The notes under the pieces were generated by a model, which was not told where the DNA came from, did not search any database, and worked only from the letters and a program-made list of their open reading frames with translations. From contig QBZY01000001.1 in the NCBI GenBank assembly GCA_003282155.1, positions 236,312 to 300,311 of the forward strand: a DNA stretch of 64,000 nucleotides. The letters are read 5' to 3'. Shown piece by piece: positions 20,731 through 33,140 of the stretch (position 1 is its first letter; each line of letters opens with the position of its first letter). This stretch comes from Pelagibacteraceae bacterium AG-337-I02. GTDB taxonomy: Bacteria > Pseudomonadota > Alphaproteobacteria > HIMB59 > GCA-002718135. The position numbers were made by a program, and so were the translations under genes.

Positions 20731-22053
20731 TTAATTTATTTGATCTAGAATTTTTAATTGTTCCTTTGATTTTAAACCAATAAATGTTTCAAACTTTATG
20801 AGAAAATCATCATAACTCATATTAAAATTTTTCCTAAAAGACTCTCTCCATCCTTGGTGGATTTCTCCTTCTTTCCTTTTTTCTAATTCAAGTTCAGCAA
20901 TATCTTCATAAAAATCATAGAACACTTTTTGATTAGATCCACTTAAAGAAGCAAGGTACGCTGTAGCCCACATACCACCATCATACTCAAAGCCCTGATC
21001 ACATTTACTGCGCAGTTTCATGGCATCCTCTTCTCTTTCTACATCTTTGAGTTTAATTCCTTTTTTTGCACATTTGCGAAAGGACTTTAGTGTTTGTTTC
21101 ATAATTTTTTTATAATCAGCTAAATTATTTTTTCCAATAATATAATAACCAAAATATTCTGCCCCACCTTCTTCAATCCACATTGGCATACCATCATTAA
21201 ACTTATATTGGGCAACACCAAAACGTTTTTCATCTTCAAAAAAAATTTTTTTCATATTTTGATGAATGTGAAAATATTCATGTGCTACTATTTTTGCAAC
21301 ACTCCACGCTTCATTTTTATATCCCCTCCACCAACATTTATTACCCTCAATACTTCCTTTTAATGTTTCAGGTGAAAAATAGGCAGACGCCACACATCCT
21401 TTGAACCATTTTTTGTTATCACCACCACCTACATTTAAACATTCTTCATTAAAATTTTCCCCACGATTTACTTCACACCAATTTTGAGCAACTTTTTTTA
21501 GATTAGATTTTTTTTCATTCCAGATAATAACATGAGTTTCAGCAATAGGTTTTTCACCAAGTTCAAGGTAGGAATATTCAAGGGTTTCCATGAATAAATT
21601 GTGAAGATCATCAGGGACTCCTTTATATTTTGGAAATATGATTGTTTCCTGCCCAAACCAGTCAGGTATCCTATATTCATATTCAACCATATTGGTTGAG
21701 TCGTCATACTCTCTTTCTCCCTTTTCATTTGTGACAAAGGCAACATTTTCCCAAATAATTTTGTCGTTAACAGCAAAAGGTTCACACTTACCTGAAATAT
21801 TATTTTTTTTTCTATGTTTCTCACAATCTTTAAAAGCTACTTTTTTTGCTTTCTCTTCTGACTTTTTACCAATAATCATTCCGTATTCACATTCACCATC
21901 GCTGACTACAACATAAAATGCAGAATGTTCATCTCTTGCTTCTTCTTGATATTCTTTAAATGGTTCGTCCATTATCCAACCACATATTTGAGGATTGGCA
22001 AATAAATTCTGGGAATTAACTAATAAAAAAAAAATTATTAGCAAGATTTTCAT
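20731..22053 (-). CDS. Secreted gluzincin-like metalloprotease candidate
   Basis: 440 residues, family not recognised by name. A clear signal peptide (MKILLIIFFLLVNSQNLFA) indicates export. Residues 258-262 are HEYFH inside VAHEYFHIHQ, an HExxH zinc motif, and WIEEGGAEYFGYY (about 292-303) supplies a glutamate 36-42 residues later, as in gluzincin proteases. The N-terminal 20-120 part has paired cysteines (CEYG, DCEKH, GKCEP) suggesting disulfides. It overlaps the DUF484 gene stop by four bases on the same strand. A periplasmic or secreted zinc protease is plausible; no substrate can be inferred. Confidence 0.6.
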   Translation of the reverse strand: MKILLIIFFLLVNSQNLFANPQICGWIMDEPFKEYQEEARDEHSAFYVVVSDGECEYGMIIGKKSEEKAKKVAFKDCEKHRKKNNISGKCEPFAVNDKIIWENVAFVTNEKGEREYDDSTNMVEYEYRIPDWFGQETIIFPKYKGVPDDLHNLFMETLEYSYLELGEKPIAETHVIIWNEKKSNLKKVAQNWCEVNRGENFNEECLNVGGGDNKKWFKGCVASAYFSPETLKGSIEGNKCWWRGYKNEAWSVAKIVAHEYFHIHQNMKKIFFEDEKRFGVAQYKFNDGMPMWIEEGGAEYFGYYIIGKNNLADYKKIMKQTLKSFRKCAKKGIKLKDVEREEDAMKLRSKCDQGFEYDGGMWATAYLASLSGSNQKVFYDFYEDIAELELEKRKEGEIHQGWRESFRKNFNMSYDDFLIKFETFIGLKSKEQLKILDQIN

Positions 22054-22712
22054 TTTATATTTAATAAATTAATTTCAATGATTTTTATTAAGTACTCCAT
22101 AAGATCAGTTTGCATATCAACTGTGAATTTATTTTTATCTTTTGATCCCATAGCTAATATTATACTATCATCACGAAATTTAACTTTTAATAAAATATAT
22201 GATTTTATCGTTGCTGATTTATTAGGAAAAAATAAAAGTAAACCTTTAGGATTTTGATTTAAATTTGTAACGATGTTGTTTTTAAAATAACTATTTGCAA
22301 TTTTAATATCTAGTTGTGATAAGTTTTCTGCTCTAATATCTTCATTTGTAATAAAACAATTCATTTCATCACAACCTAAAATTGTCTTAAGATCATTTTT
22401 AATTAAGTTAATTAATTTTGGTAAACTTTTTATATTTAAAATTCTAATTGTAGACTTAAGAATTCTTTTTTGTGCAGTTAAATGACTTTTTCCCGCAAGC
22501 AACACTTTTGTCATTTGATTTTGTAGATCTATATTTTGTTGAGATATTTTCTTATATCTGTAGGCCTCTAAATCAATTACTTTATCTGAACTATTGTCTA
22601 GAGTGGGAAAATTTAGATCATTAACTAATTCTGAATTTTTAATAAAAAAATTTTTATTTTTTTTTAAAAAGTTTATTATTTGTTTTTCATTAATTTCATC
22701 TTCATGCGCCAT
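22050..22712 (-). CDS. DUF484 family protein
   Basis: Start taken as the internal ATG (MAHEDEINEKQIINFLKK), residue 15 of the listed ORF, because the longer form runs into the transaldolase gene. The 220-residue product has the DUF484 layout: N-terminal helical part with INFLKKNKNFFIKNSELVNDL and a DLEAYRYKKISQQN segment replacing the usual VSLVERQ stretch, followed by a GAF-like domain. In many proteobacteria DUF484 precedes xerC; here xerC is absent and the neighbours are transaldolase and priA. Function unknown. Confidence 0.72.
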   Translation of the reverse strand: MAHEDEINEKQIINFLKKNKNFFIKNSELVNDLNFPTLDNSSDKVIDLEAYRYKKISQQNIDLQNQMTKVLLAGKSHLTAQKRILKSTIRILNIKSLPKLINLIKNDLKTILGCDEMNCFITNEDIRAENLSQLDIKIANSYFKNNIVTNLNQNPKGLLLFFPNKSATIKSYILLKVKFRDDSIILAMGSKDKNKFTVDMQTDLMEYLIKIIEINLLNIK

Positions 22713-22717
22713 GATAA

Positions 22718-23377
22718 TTATTCTGGCAAGATTTGCTGTCCTGTTTTTGCCCAATCATCGAGAAATGCTTTCAGTCCTTTATCTGTGAGAGGATGTTTAT
22801 ATAATTCGTGAATAACTTTAGGTGGTAGAGTTGAAACATGGGCACCAATCACAGCTGCATCAATCAAATGTTGAGTGTTTCTTACCGAAGCAACTAATAC
22901 TTCAGTATCAAATCCATAATTTTCATACATTATTACTATATCTGAAATTAGATCCATACCTTTTTCACCAATATCATCGAGCCTTCCCACAAATGGAGAA
23001 ATAAATGTTGCACCAACCTTAGCGGCTAGTAACGCTTGAGCAGCACTAAAACATAATGTTACATTTACCATGATGTTCTTTTCTCTAAGAGCTTTGCATG
23101 TCTGAAGACCAGCAGGTGTGAGAGGAACTTTTACAGTAACATTTTTAGCTAATGATGCTAAGTACTCACCTTCTTCGAGCATTTTATCATGTTCAGTTGC
23201 TGTCACTTCTGCACTTACTGGACCGGATACTATAGAACAAATTGTTTTAATTGTTTCTCCCATATCTTTACCGTTTTTTGCAATTAGAGATGGGTTTGTC
23301 GTAACACCGTCTATTAATCCACTAGGCATTAACTCTTCAATCTGAGGTATATCGGCAGTGTCTATAAAAAATTTCAT
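22718..23377 (-). CDS. tal: Transaldolase (TalC/FSA small type)
   Basis: 219 residues, typical of the short transaldolase/fructose-6-phosphate aldolase family. [16 protein letters not shown] and [11 protein letters not shown] form the N-terminus; the Schiff-base lysine is in [13 protein letters not shown] (about residue 86), and [31 protein letters not shown] is the conserved core. It exchanges dihydroxyacetone units in the non-oxidative pentose phosphate pathway. Divergent from priA, with about 63 bases between the two start codons. Confidence 0.92.
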   Translation of the reverse strand: MKFFIDTADIPQIEELMPSGLIDGVTTNPSLIAKNGKDMGETIKTICSIVSGPVSAEVTATEHDKMLEEGEYLASLAKNVTVKVPLTPAGLQTCKALREKNIMVNVTLCFSAAQALLAAKVGATFISPFVGRLDDIGEKGMDLISDIVIMYENYGFDTEVLVASVRNTQHLIDAAVIGAHVSTLPPKVIHELYKHPLTDKGLKAFLDDWAKTGQQILPE

Positions 23378-23440
23378 TGTTTGTTGTATACCATATACAA
23401 GTTATTTAGAAAGTTAACATATAAAAAATACATAAATATA

Positions 23441-25396
23441 ATGTTGTACGACGTAGTAGTAACAAGACCTTTCGACAAAGTTTTTACTTATTGTTCAACA
23501 AATGAGCAACTTGAAATTGGTCAAGTAGTCTTAGTTCCATTTGGAAAAAAAATAGAAGCTGGAATTATTTGGAAGAAGAATGTTAAAAATCCTGGATACG
23601 AAATTAAAGAGGTTACAAAAATTTGTGATGATCTTATCCTTTATAATTCTTCAATCGATTTCATAAATTGGATCGCTAGTTATACCCTAGCTCCACTAGG
23701 AGCAGTTTTAAAATTATTTCTAATTAACAATGATATAGTTGAATTTGATAAAGAAAGATTAGATAATTTCAATAACACCGAACCTTCTTTAGTGACCTTG
23801 AGTGAAGAGCAAGCAAATTCATTTAAAGAAATCACCCAATCATTTAATAAATCAAACAAACCTGTTTTATTAGAAGGTGTAACAGGCTCTGGTAAAACTG
23901 AAGTGTATTTTGAAATAATAGATAAATTTTTAAAAGAAAAAAAACAAATATTAATAATGGTTCCAGAAATTAGCTTAACACCGCAATTAGAGACAAGAGT
24001 AAAGAAGCGTTTTGGAATGGAAGTGTGTTTATGGCATTCTAAAATTACAAAAAAAAATAGGCAAAAAATTTGGCATAAATGTTTTGCAGGAGATCCAGTC
24101 ATTGTTATTGGTGCTCGATCAAGTTTGTTTCTTCCTTTTACAAACTTAGGATTAATTGTTGTCGATGAAGAACATGATTCTAGTTATAAACAAGAGGATA
24201 ATATTCGTTATCAAGCAAGAGATCTTGCAGTTGTAAGAGCAAAAATTGAAAAAAATTTTATATTATTAGCCTCGGCAACGCCGTCTTTAGAAACAATAAA
24301 TAATGTTAAAATTAAAAAATATCATCAAGTCTATTTATCCAAACAATTTTCTGGAACTCCATTACCTGAAATTTCTATAATTGATTTAAATAAAGATAAA
24401 CTCGATAAAGATAAATGGATATCACAATCAATTATAGATTCTATTTCTCAGTGCTTAGAAAATAAGGAACAAACTCTTATTTTTTTAAATCGTAGAGGAT
24501 ACTCACCATTAACCTTGTGTAATAGTTGTGGATACAGATATGAATGTGATCAATGTTCATCATGGATGGTTATGCATCAACACAAAAAAGTTTTCTTATG
24601 CCATCAATGTGGAACTATAAAAAAATTTAATTTAGATTGTCCTCAATGTAATGAAAAAGATAGTATAAAATTTGTTGGTCCTGGTGTTGAGAGAGTTGCA
24701 GAGGAGCTAAAAGAGTTCTTTCCTGGGAAAAATATTTCCATCATGTCTAGCGACAACGTTAACACACCAAACAAAATTAAAAAATTTATTACTGAAATAA
24801 ACAATAAAGATATAGATATAATTGTAGCCACACAAATTATGGCAAAAGGATATGATTTTCCAAATTTGTCATTAGTAGGTATAGTTGATGCGGACGCAGG
24901 TTTATTTGGCGGTGATCCTAGAGCTATAGAAAAAACTTTTAATCTACTTCAGCAAGTTGGAGGAAGAGCTGGTAGAGGAAAAAAAATTGGTAAAGTTTTT
25001 CTTCAAACATATTTTCCAGATCAAGAAATAATTAAGTCGATTAAACTTCGTGAAAGAGAAGCTTTTATTGAAAGAGCTTTAGAAGAGAGAAAGAATTTTA
25101 ATATTCCTCCATTTGGTTTTATGACTTCAATTATTATTTCTAGTCACACAAAAGCTTTAGTTCTTAAACATGCTTCAAGACTGGTTCAACAAGATCAAAA
25201 TAGCGATAATATTAAAATTCTAGGTCCAGTTGAAGCTCCAATTTCTTTGCTTAGAGGACAATATCGATACAGAATATTATTGAAGAGCAATAGTAGAAAA
25301 AATCTGAATAAATTCACAAAAAAAATTGTTGAAAAGACTAAATTACCTTCCTCTATAAAGGTAATTATTGATGTCGATCCCTATTCATTTATGTAA
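23441..25396 (+). CDS. priA: Primosomal protein N' (replication restart helicase)
   Basis: 651 residues from the internal ATG at 23441 (MLYDVVVTRPFDKVFTY), the conserved PriA beginning; the listed upstream 20 residues are unlikely. PriA rebuilds replication forks. Walker A is GVTGSGKTEVYFEI, the DEAH box is VDEEHDSSYKQED, the zinc-binding cysteines are in CNSCGYRYECDQC, CHQCG and CPQCNEK, and GRAGRGK belongs to helicase motif VI. Followed, after a 118-base gap, by the ATP synthase operon. Confidence 0.93.
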   Translation: MLYDVVVTRPFDKVFTYCSTNEQLEIGQVVLVPFGKKIEAGIIWKKNVKNPGYEIKEVTKICDDLILYNSSIDFINWIASYTLAPLGAVLKLFLINNDIVEFDKERLDNFNNTEPSLVTLSEEQANSFKEITQSFNKSNKPVLLEGVTGSGKTEVYFEIIDKFLKEKKQILIMVPEISLTPQLETRVKKRFGMEVCLWHSKITKKNRQKIWHKCFAGDPVIVIGARSSLFLPFTNLGLIVVDEEHDSSYKQEDNIRYQARDLAVVRAKIEKNFILLASATPSLETINNVKIKKYHQVYLSKQFSGTPLPEISIIDLNKDKLDKDKWISQSIIDSISQCLENKEQTLIFLNRRGYSPLTLCNSCGYRYECDQCSSWMVMHQHKKVFLCHQCGTIKKFNLDCPQCNEKDSIKFVGPGVERVAEELKEFFPGKNISIMSSDNVNTPNKIKKFITEINNKDIDIIVATQIMAKGYDFPNLSLVGIVDADAGLFGGDPRAIEKTFNLLQQVGGRAGRGKKIGKVFLQTYFPDQEIIKSIKLREREAFIERALEERKNFNIPPFGFMTSIIISSHTKALVLKHASRLVQQDQNSDNIKILGPVEAPISLLRGQYRYRILLKSNSRKNLNKFTKKIVEKTKLPSSIKVIIDVDPYSFM

Positions 25397-25514
25397 ATTA
25401 CCCACAATTTTAAAAATATTTTTAATTTAACTCATTTGACGCACAAACTGACAGTTTACCTACTTTTTCTGATGTGTTAATAGCCTACATCTAATCTTCT
25501 TATGAATTATATTT

Positions 25515-26072
25515 ATGGCATCTAATACTTTATCTGGAGACCTTATATCTGAAAGGTACGGAGCAGCTCTCTATGATCTTGCTTCCGAAAAAAAATGTAT
25601 TGATGATATTCTAAATGACTTTGAATTAGTGCAAAAAGCTTTGAAAGAAAGTTCTGAATTGAGACAAGTTATTAAAAGTCCATTAGTAAATTCAGATGAG
25701 AAACTTAATATTTTGCTAAAATTATTTTCTAAAGCAAATTTACATAATCTTACAACAACTTTTTTAAAAGTTCTTGATAACAATAAAAGAATTTCAAATA
25801 TCGCTTCTATTATTTTACAATTTAAAAAAATAAACTCTGAAAAAAGAGGTGATATTACTGCTGACATAACATCAGCAAACATATTATCCGATGATGAAAA
25901 AAATAATATTACAAATCAACTTAAAAAATCTTTAGGTGAAAAATTATCTTTAAATTTTGATGTTGATGAAGATATTATTGGTGGTTTAATTGTTAAGGTT
26001 GGTTCCAAAATGATTGATACATCTATAGCGAATAAAATTAATAAACTTAAAATTGCAATGAAGGGGGTATAA
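25515..26072 (+). CDS. atpH: ATP synthase F1 delta subunit
   Basis: 185 residues. Stator subunit that joins the F1 head to the peripheral stalk. The N-terminal [14 protein letters not shown] and C-terminal [22 protein letters not shown] are the family signatures. First gene of atpHAGDC; the F0 genes are not in this window, as usual in alphaproteobacteria. The 118-base upstream gap must hold the promoter, but no confident boxes were seen. The stop shares a base with the atpA ATG (TAATG). Confidence 0.93.
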   Translation: MASNTLSGDLISERYGAALYDLASEKKCIDDILNDFELVQKALKESSELRQVIKSPLVNSDEKLNILLKLFSKANLHNLTTTFLKVLDNNKRISNIASIILQFKKINSEKRGDITADITSANILSDDEKNNITNQLKKSLGEKLSLNFDVDEDIIGGLIVKVGSKMIDTSIANKINKLKIAMKGV

Positions 26073-27607
26073 TGGAAATTAAAGCTGCAGAAATATCGTC
26101 TGTAATAAAAAACCAAATAGCTAATTTTGAAACCAAAGCGGATGTTGCTGAGGTTGGAACAGTACTCAGTGTTGGAGATGGAATTGCACGTGTGTATGGT
26201 CTTGATCAAGTACAAGCTGGAGAGATGGTAGAATTCCCAGGCGGCATTAAAGGTATGGCCCTCAACCTTGAAATGGATAACGTTGGTGTTTCAATCTTTG
26301 GTGATGATACTGGAATTAAAGAAGGTGATACAGTTAAACGTACAGGAGAAATTGTTGACGTTTCTGTTGGAAAAGAATTGTTAGGACGTGTTGTTGATGG
26401 TTTAGGAAATCCTATTGATGGTAAAGGTCCTATTCAATCTTCTGAAAAGAGAAGAATTGAATTAAAAGCCCCAGGTATTATTCCTCGTCAAAGTGTATCT
26501 GAACCTATGCAGACAGGTATTAAAGCACTTGATGCTCTTGTTCCAGTTGGAAGGGGACAACGTGAATTAATAATTGGTGACAGACAAACAGGTAAAACTG
26601 CTGTTGCTATTGATACGATTTTAAATCAAAAATCTGTTAATCAATCAAACAATGAAAAAGAAAAATTGTATTGTATCTATGTTGCGATTGGTCAAAAAAG
26701 ATCAACAGTTGCCCAAATTGTAAAAACACTAGAAGATAATGGTGCAATGGAATATACAATTGTTGTATCTGCAACTGCATCAGAGCCTGCTCCATTACAA
26801 TTTTTATCAGCTTATACTGGTTGTACAATGGGTGAATATTTTAGAGATAACGGTATGCATGCATTGATTGTTTATGATGATTTATCAAAGCAAGCTGTTG
26901 CTTACAGACAGATGTCCCTTTTATTAAGAAGACCTCCTGGACGTGAAGCATATCCTGGAGATGTATTTTATATACACAGTCGTCTTTTAGAAAGAGCTGC
27001 CAAAATGAGTGATGAACACGGTGGCGGAAGTTTAACCGCTCTTCCAATTATTGAGACTCAAGCTGGAGACTTATCTGCTTACATTCCAACAAATGTTATT
27101 TCCATTACTGATGGACAAATATTTTTAGAAACAAATTTATTTTTTGCTGGTATTCGTCCTGCGATTAACGTTGGTCTTTCAGTAAGTCGTGTTGGTTCTG
27201 CAGCTCAAACAAAAGCAATGAAAAAAATTGCTGGTCCTGTAAAACTAGAATTAGCTCAATATCGTGAGATGGCTGCTTTTGCACAGTTTGCATCAGACTT
27301 AGACGCTTCAACGAAACAATTACTTGATCGTGGAGCAAGATTAGTTGAAATCCTGAAACAAGGACAATATTCTCCGTTAACAGTTTCTGAGCAAGTTGTG
27401 TCTATATATGCAGGCGTTCGTGGTTACTTAGACAAAGTAGCCGTCAATGATGTTGTTCGTTTTGAAACAGAAGTTTTAAATGAAATGAGGTCTAGTCATT
27501 CTGATTTATTAGATGCTATCGCAAATGAAAAAGAATTATCTAAAGAAAATGATGATAAATTAAAATCTATCTTAGATAATGTTGTTGAAAAATTTACAAG
27601 TAGCTAA
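26072..27607 (+). CDS. atpA: ATP synthase F1 alpha subunit
   Basis: 511 residues. Non-catalytic nucleotide-binding subunit of the F1 hexamer. Walker A is [15 protein letters not shown], and the regions [31 protein letters not shown] and [17 protein letters not shown] are diagnostic. N-terminal residues 1-20 are the typical delta-binding helix ([13 protein letters not shown]). Overlaps atpH by one base. Confidence 0.97.
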   Translation: MEIKAAEISSVIKNQIANFETKADVAEVGTVLSVGDGIARVYGLDQVQAGEMVEFPGGIKGMALNLEMDNVGVSIFGDDTGIKEGDTVKRTGEIVDVSVGKELLGRVVDGLGNPIDGKGPIQSSEKRRIELKAPGIIPRQSVSEPMQTGIKALDALVPVGRGQRELIIGDRQTGKTAVAIDTILNQKSVNQSNNEKEKLYCIYVAIGQKRSTVAQIVKTLEDNGAMEYTIVVSATASEPAPLQFLSAYTGCTMGEYFRDNGMHALIVYDDLSKQAVAYRQMSLLLRRPPGREAYPGDVFYIHSRLLERAAKMSDEHGGGSLTALPIIETQAGDLSAYIPTNVISITDGQIFLETNLFFAGIRPAINVGLSVSRVGSAAQTKAMKKIAGPVKLELAQYREMAAFAQFASDLDASTKQLLDRGARLVEILKQGQYSPLTVSEQVVSIYAGVRGYLDKVAVNDVVRFETEVLNEMRSSHSDLLDAIANEKELSKENDDKLKSILDNVVEKFTSS

Positions 27608-27610
27608 TCA

Positions 27611-29935
<2,325 letters not shown>

Positions 29936-29936
<1 letters not shown>

Positions 29937-30334
29937 TGGCGACAATTTCTTTTGATTTAGTTTCCCCAGAAAACCTCATTTTTAATGATGAGGTTGGAAC
30001 TATAATTGTTCCAGGTAAAGATGGTGATCTTGGTGTGTTGCCCGGACATACTCAAGTAATGTCCTCATTGAGGCCTGGGAGAGTGATGGTTTATAGCGAG
30101 GATAAAAACTTAGTTAAATCATTTTTTGTATCAGGTGGTTTTGCTGAAATTAACCCAGAAAAATGTATAGTCCTAGCAGAAAGCGTAGTTGAGTTAAATT
30201 CTTTAGATAAGTCTTCGATTGAAAAAGAAATAGAAGAACTAGGCAGCAAGGAAGATAAAGAATCATTGGAACAATTGTCTATAGCAAAAGCTAAACTAGA
30301 GGCTGTAACTGTAAGTTTTTATGATAAGATTTAA
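29936..30334 (+). CDS. atpC: ATP synthase F1 epsilon subunit
   Basis: 132 residues. Rotor subunit and inhibitor of ATP hydrolysis. The N-terminal beta sandwich (FDLVSPENLIFNDEV, VPGKDGDLGVLPGHTQ) is well conserved; the C-terminal helical hairpin is present (about residues 88-130). Ends tail to tail with the amidohydrolase gene, overlapping it by four bases. Confidence 0.93.
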
Positions 30335-31365
30335 TTTATAGATTGAACAGAATCTATTAAATTTTTTGCATTATTATAAAAAAGATCCTGCTTTTCACTT
30401 TCTGTTATAATACTATTTCGAATTCCTCTTTTCATTGCTCTTAATTGTTCATATCTAATAAATGTCATTCGATCATCACAATGGCTTAGAGCTAAATTAT
30501 GATTTTCAGAATCTATTGCAGACCAAGCTTTTCCAAAAGTAATATATTTCCCTCTCATTCTCCCTATCATATCATCAGATCCATACATTATTTTTTCAAG
30601 ACCCACTCCTTGATACAGAGCGTCAATTGAATCAGATTCACATACTGTAGAACAATCATACCAAATATTTTTTAAATCTCTAATTTTCTTAATTCCTTTT
30701 TCTAACGCCCAAGCAGAATAACTTCTAGCACAGTGAGCAAGTATCCATTTAACGTTAGGATATTTATTACTCAAATAAATTAGGTCATTAATATTATCAT
30801 TATCGGCAATTGCATCCTTTTTTGCTAAATGCATCATAATAATAAGTCCAAATTTATCTGCAATTTCTATTTGCTCTTCAGTTATAAAATCTAAAATTTT
30901 GCAATTAATTGTATCGTTTGTTTTTGAATAAAACCTATATGGTTTAAAACCTTTAATGTTATTTTTTAATAAAAGCTCTTCAATATAATTTTTATCCATA
31001 TTTGGGTTAATTAAAATTAAGCACTTATTTTCAGTAAGTGTTTTAGTTTGTTCTAAAATATATTTATTAGAACCTTCAAAGTTACATGGATATTTGAATG
31101 GAAAAGGAAAACTTAACCTATTAACAATTCTATTAGGCATAAGTAATTGATCTACTTGATCCGCAAATCTCATAGATACTTCACTAAAATATTTTCCTTG
31201 AAAATTTCTTTCACCAATATCTTTTTTAGGATCCTTATTAAAACTCCATTTATAAATATGGGTATGAACATCAAAAATATTTTTAGGAACAAAGTTTTCT
31301 AACTCCTCATCCCATATTTGTTTATCTAAGCTTGTGATTTTTAATTCAGGATTTTCATTAAACAT
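30331..31365 (-). CDS. Amidohydrolase-family (TIM-barrel) metal-dependent hydrolase
   Basis: 344 residues. The N-terminal IFDVHTHIYKW is the DxHxH metal-binding motif; ILAHCARSYSAW gives a third histidine and YGSDDMIGRMRG a C-terminal aspartate, as in amidohydrolase-2 (uronate-isomerase/ACMSD-like) enzymes. Substrate cannot be told; it could be a hydrolase or decarboxylase. It overlaps rppH by 8 bases, suggesting cotranscription with the ctpA-rppH run. Confidence 0.72.
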   Translation of the reverse strand: MFNENPELKITSLDKQIWDEELENFVPKNIFDVHTHIYKWSFNKDPKKDIGERNFQGKYFSEVSMRFADQVDQLLMPNRIVNRLSFPFPFKYPCNFEGSNKYILEQTKTLTENKCLILINPNMDKNYIEELLLKNNIKGFKPYRFYSKTNDTINCKILDFITEEQIEIADKFGLIIMMHLAKKDAIADNDNINDLIYLSNKYPNVKWILAHCARSYSAWALEKGIKKIRDLKNIWYDCSTVCESDSIDALYQGVGLEKIMYGSDDMIGRMRGKYITFGKAWSAIDSENHNLALSHCDDRMTFIRYEQLRAMKRGIRNSIITESEKQDLFYNNAKNLIDSVQSIN

Positions 31366-31828
31366 CTTTTAGAATATTTTTAAATTCACTTTGAATTTTC
31401 TGATAAACGTTTTTTTTAAATGGCACCGCATTATGAGTAATTTCATTGTAATTCATCCATTTCCAGTTACTAAATTCAGGATTTTCTGTTCCTACGTTTA
31501 TATCGCTATCATCACCTTTAAAGTTAAAAAGAAACCATTTTTGAATTTGACCCATATACTCATTTCCCCATGGTAATGTGCTTAAAATTTCACTTGGTAT
31601 GTCATAAGATACCCATTCTTTAGATGAAGCAATTAGTGACGCTTTATTAGTTCCAATTTCTTCCATCATTTCTCTCCAAACTGCTTCTTCAGGATTTTCA
31701 TTTTCATCAATACCACCTTGTGGCATTTGCCAATATCCGCTAGGATTATCTAGTCTTTTGCCAACTAAAATCTGATTTTTTGTGTTGAGAATCATCATTC
31801 CCACACATTTTCTATATTTTTTTTGCAT
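31358..31828 (-). CDS. rppH: RNA pyrophosphohydrolase (Nudix)
   Basis: 156 residues. RppH removes pyrophosphate from 5'-triphosphate RNA ends, starting decay; alphaproteobacterial members are also called dinucleoside polyphosphate hydrolases. The Nudix box is GGIDENENPEEAVWREMMEE (near residues 38-57). YRKCVGMMILN at the start and WQMPQGGID are typical of RppH. Two bases separate it from ctpA; this ctpA-rppH order is common in alphaproteobacteria. Confidence 0.9.
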   Translation of the reverse strand: MQKKYRKCVGMMILNTKNQILVGKRLDNPSGYWQMPQGGIDENENPEEAVWREMMEEIGTNKASLIASSKEWVSYDIPSEILSTLPWGNEYMGQIQKWFLFNFKGDDSDINVGTENPEFSNWKWMNYNEITHNAVPFKKNVYQKIQSEFKNILKDV

Positions 31829-31830
31829 TA

Positions 31831-33135
31831 TTATTCTTGAATTTCATTAAAGAGACTCACACCCTGTACAAGATCAAAGGCTCTACGAAGTTGATAATCA
31901 AGCTCAAATCGTTTTTCAAATTCACTTAATTCATTATCTTCACTATCTTCATTATCTTCCAAATCTTCTTCATTGTTCTTATCAAGAGAATCTTTTAAAT
32001 CTGACTCAGAAAATCTTCTATAATTAAATGATTCGAATTCTCCTTGTTCTATGATTATATCTGGCACAATACCCTTACCCTGTATTGATTCACCTGAGGG
32101 AGTATAATATCTAGCTGTAGTTAATCTTATACCAGTGAGATTGTCACTATTTGAAACTTGAAAGGGAATTATCGTTTGTACTGATCCTTTACCAAAAGAT
32201 TGTGTGCCAATAATTATTGCTCTTTTATGATCCTGCAGTGCGCCTGCAACAATTTCAGATGCAGATGCAGAACCACCGTCAATAATTACAACAAGTGGTT
32301 TACCATTAGTTCTGTCAGAATTTTTTGCACGATATCTTCTAATATCTTTTTTATCTCTACCTCTTGTTGAAACAATTTCTCCTCTTTCCAAGAATATGTC
32401 TGTTACCTTAACTGCTTGAGTAAGAAGACCCCCTGGGTTAGACCGTACATCTAAAACATAACCTTTTATTTGGTTTTCTTTTTCAATTTTTTTTATTGCA
32501 TCAAGAAGGCCACTTTCTGTTTGTTCGTTAAAAGATGTTATTCTCAAATATCCAATATTATTAAGTACTTCACTTTTTACTGATCTAATTTTTATATAAT
32601 CTCTAATAATTTCAATCTCAAAGGGTTCAGTATTTGCTCTCGAAATAGTAATTACTATTGGTTCACCTTTTTTGCCTCTCATTAATTCAACAGCTTCGTT
32701 TAGAGTTAGACCAAAAACAGGTGTTTCGTCTATTTGAATAATGTAATCACCTGCAAGAATTCCAGCTTCATATGCTGGCGAATCTTCTATCGGAGCAATG
32801 ACTTTCACAAAACCTTCTTCCATGGTAATTTCAATTCCTAATCCGCCAAATTTACCCTCTGTATCCATTTGCATTTCTTGAAATACTTCTTCATTCATAA
32901 AACCAGAATGAGGATCTAAACCTGACAACATTCCATCAATCGCTTTTTCAATTAATTCTTGATCCGTAACCTCTTCCACATAGGAAGATCTTACCCTGTC
33001 AAATACCTGTCCAAATAGATCTAAATATTTATATTTTTCTTCATCTGAAGAAGATCCATATGTTTTAGTTGCAAGAAGTGTAATTAGGGTGAACAGTAGT
33101 ATTACTTTTAAAAATACATTTTTTGAAATTATCAT
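31831..33135 (-). CDS. ctpA: Carboxy-terminal processing protease (S41)
   Basis: 434 residues. Periplasmic serine protease with an N-terminal signal sequence (LKVILLFTLITLLATKTYG), PDZ domain (about 95-175, GLGIEITMEEGFVKVIAPIEDSPA) and catalytic Ser-Lys dyad: serine in GGSASASEIVAGAL, lysine in GTQSFGKGSVQT. The tail is markedly acidic (NNEEDLEDNEDSEDNE) before a conserved YQLRRAFDL end. Follows rsfS by 5 bases; the EnvC and RlmH genes usually found here in other alphaproteobacteria are absent. Confidence 0.93.
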   Translation of the reverse strand: MIISKNVFLKVILLFTLITLLATKTYGSSSDEEKYKYLDLFGQVFDRVRSSYVEEVTDQELIEKAIDGMLSGLDPHSGFMNEEVFQEMQMDTEGKFGGLGIEITMEEGFVKVIAPIEDSPAYEAGILAGDYIIQIDETPVFGLTLNEAVELMRGKKGEPIVITISRANTEPFEIEIIRDYIKIRSVKSEVLNNIGYLRITSFNEQTESGLLDAIKKIEKENQIKGYVLDVRSNPGGLLTQAVKVTDIFLERGEIVSTRGRDKKDIRRYRAKNSDRTNGKPLVVIIDGGSASASEIVAGALQDHKRAIIIGTQSFGKGSVQTIIPFQVSNSDNLTGIRLTTARYYTPSGESIQGKGIVPDIIIEQGEFESFNYRRFSESDLKDSLDKNNEEDLEDNEDSEDNELSEFEKRFELDYQLRRAFDLVQGVSLFNEIQE

Positions 33136-33140
33136 ATATT

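Noticed and set aside
25397-25514. atpH promoter from TTGACG at about 25436
   Set aside because: No convincing -10 box at 16-18 bases, so not listed as a feature.
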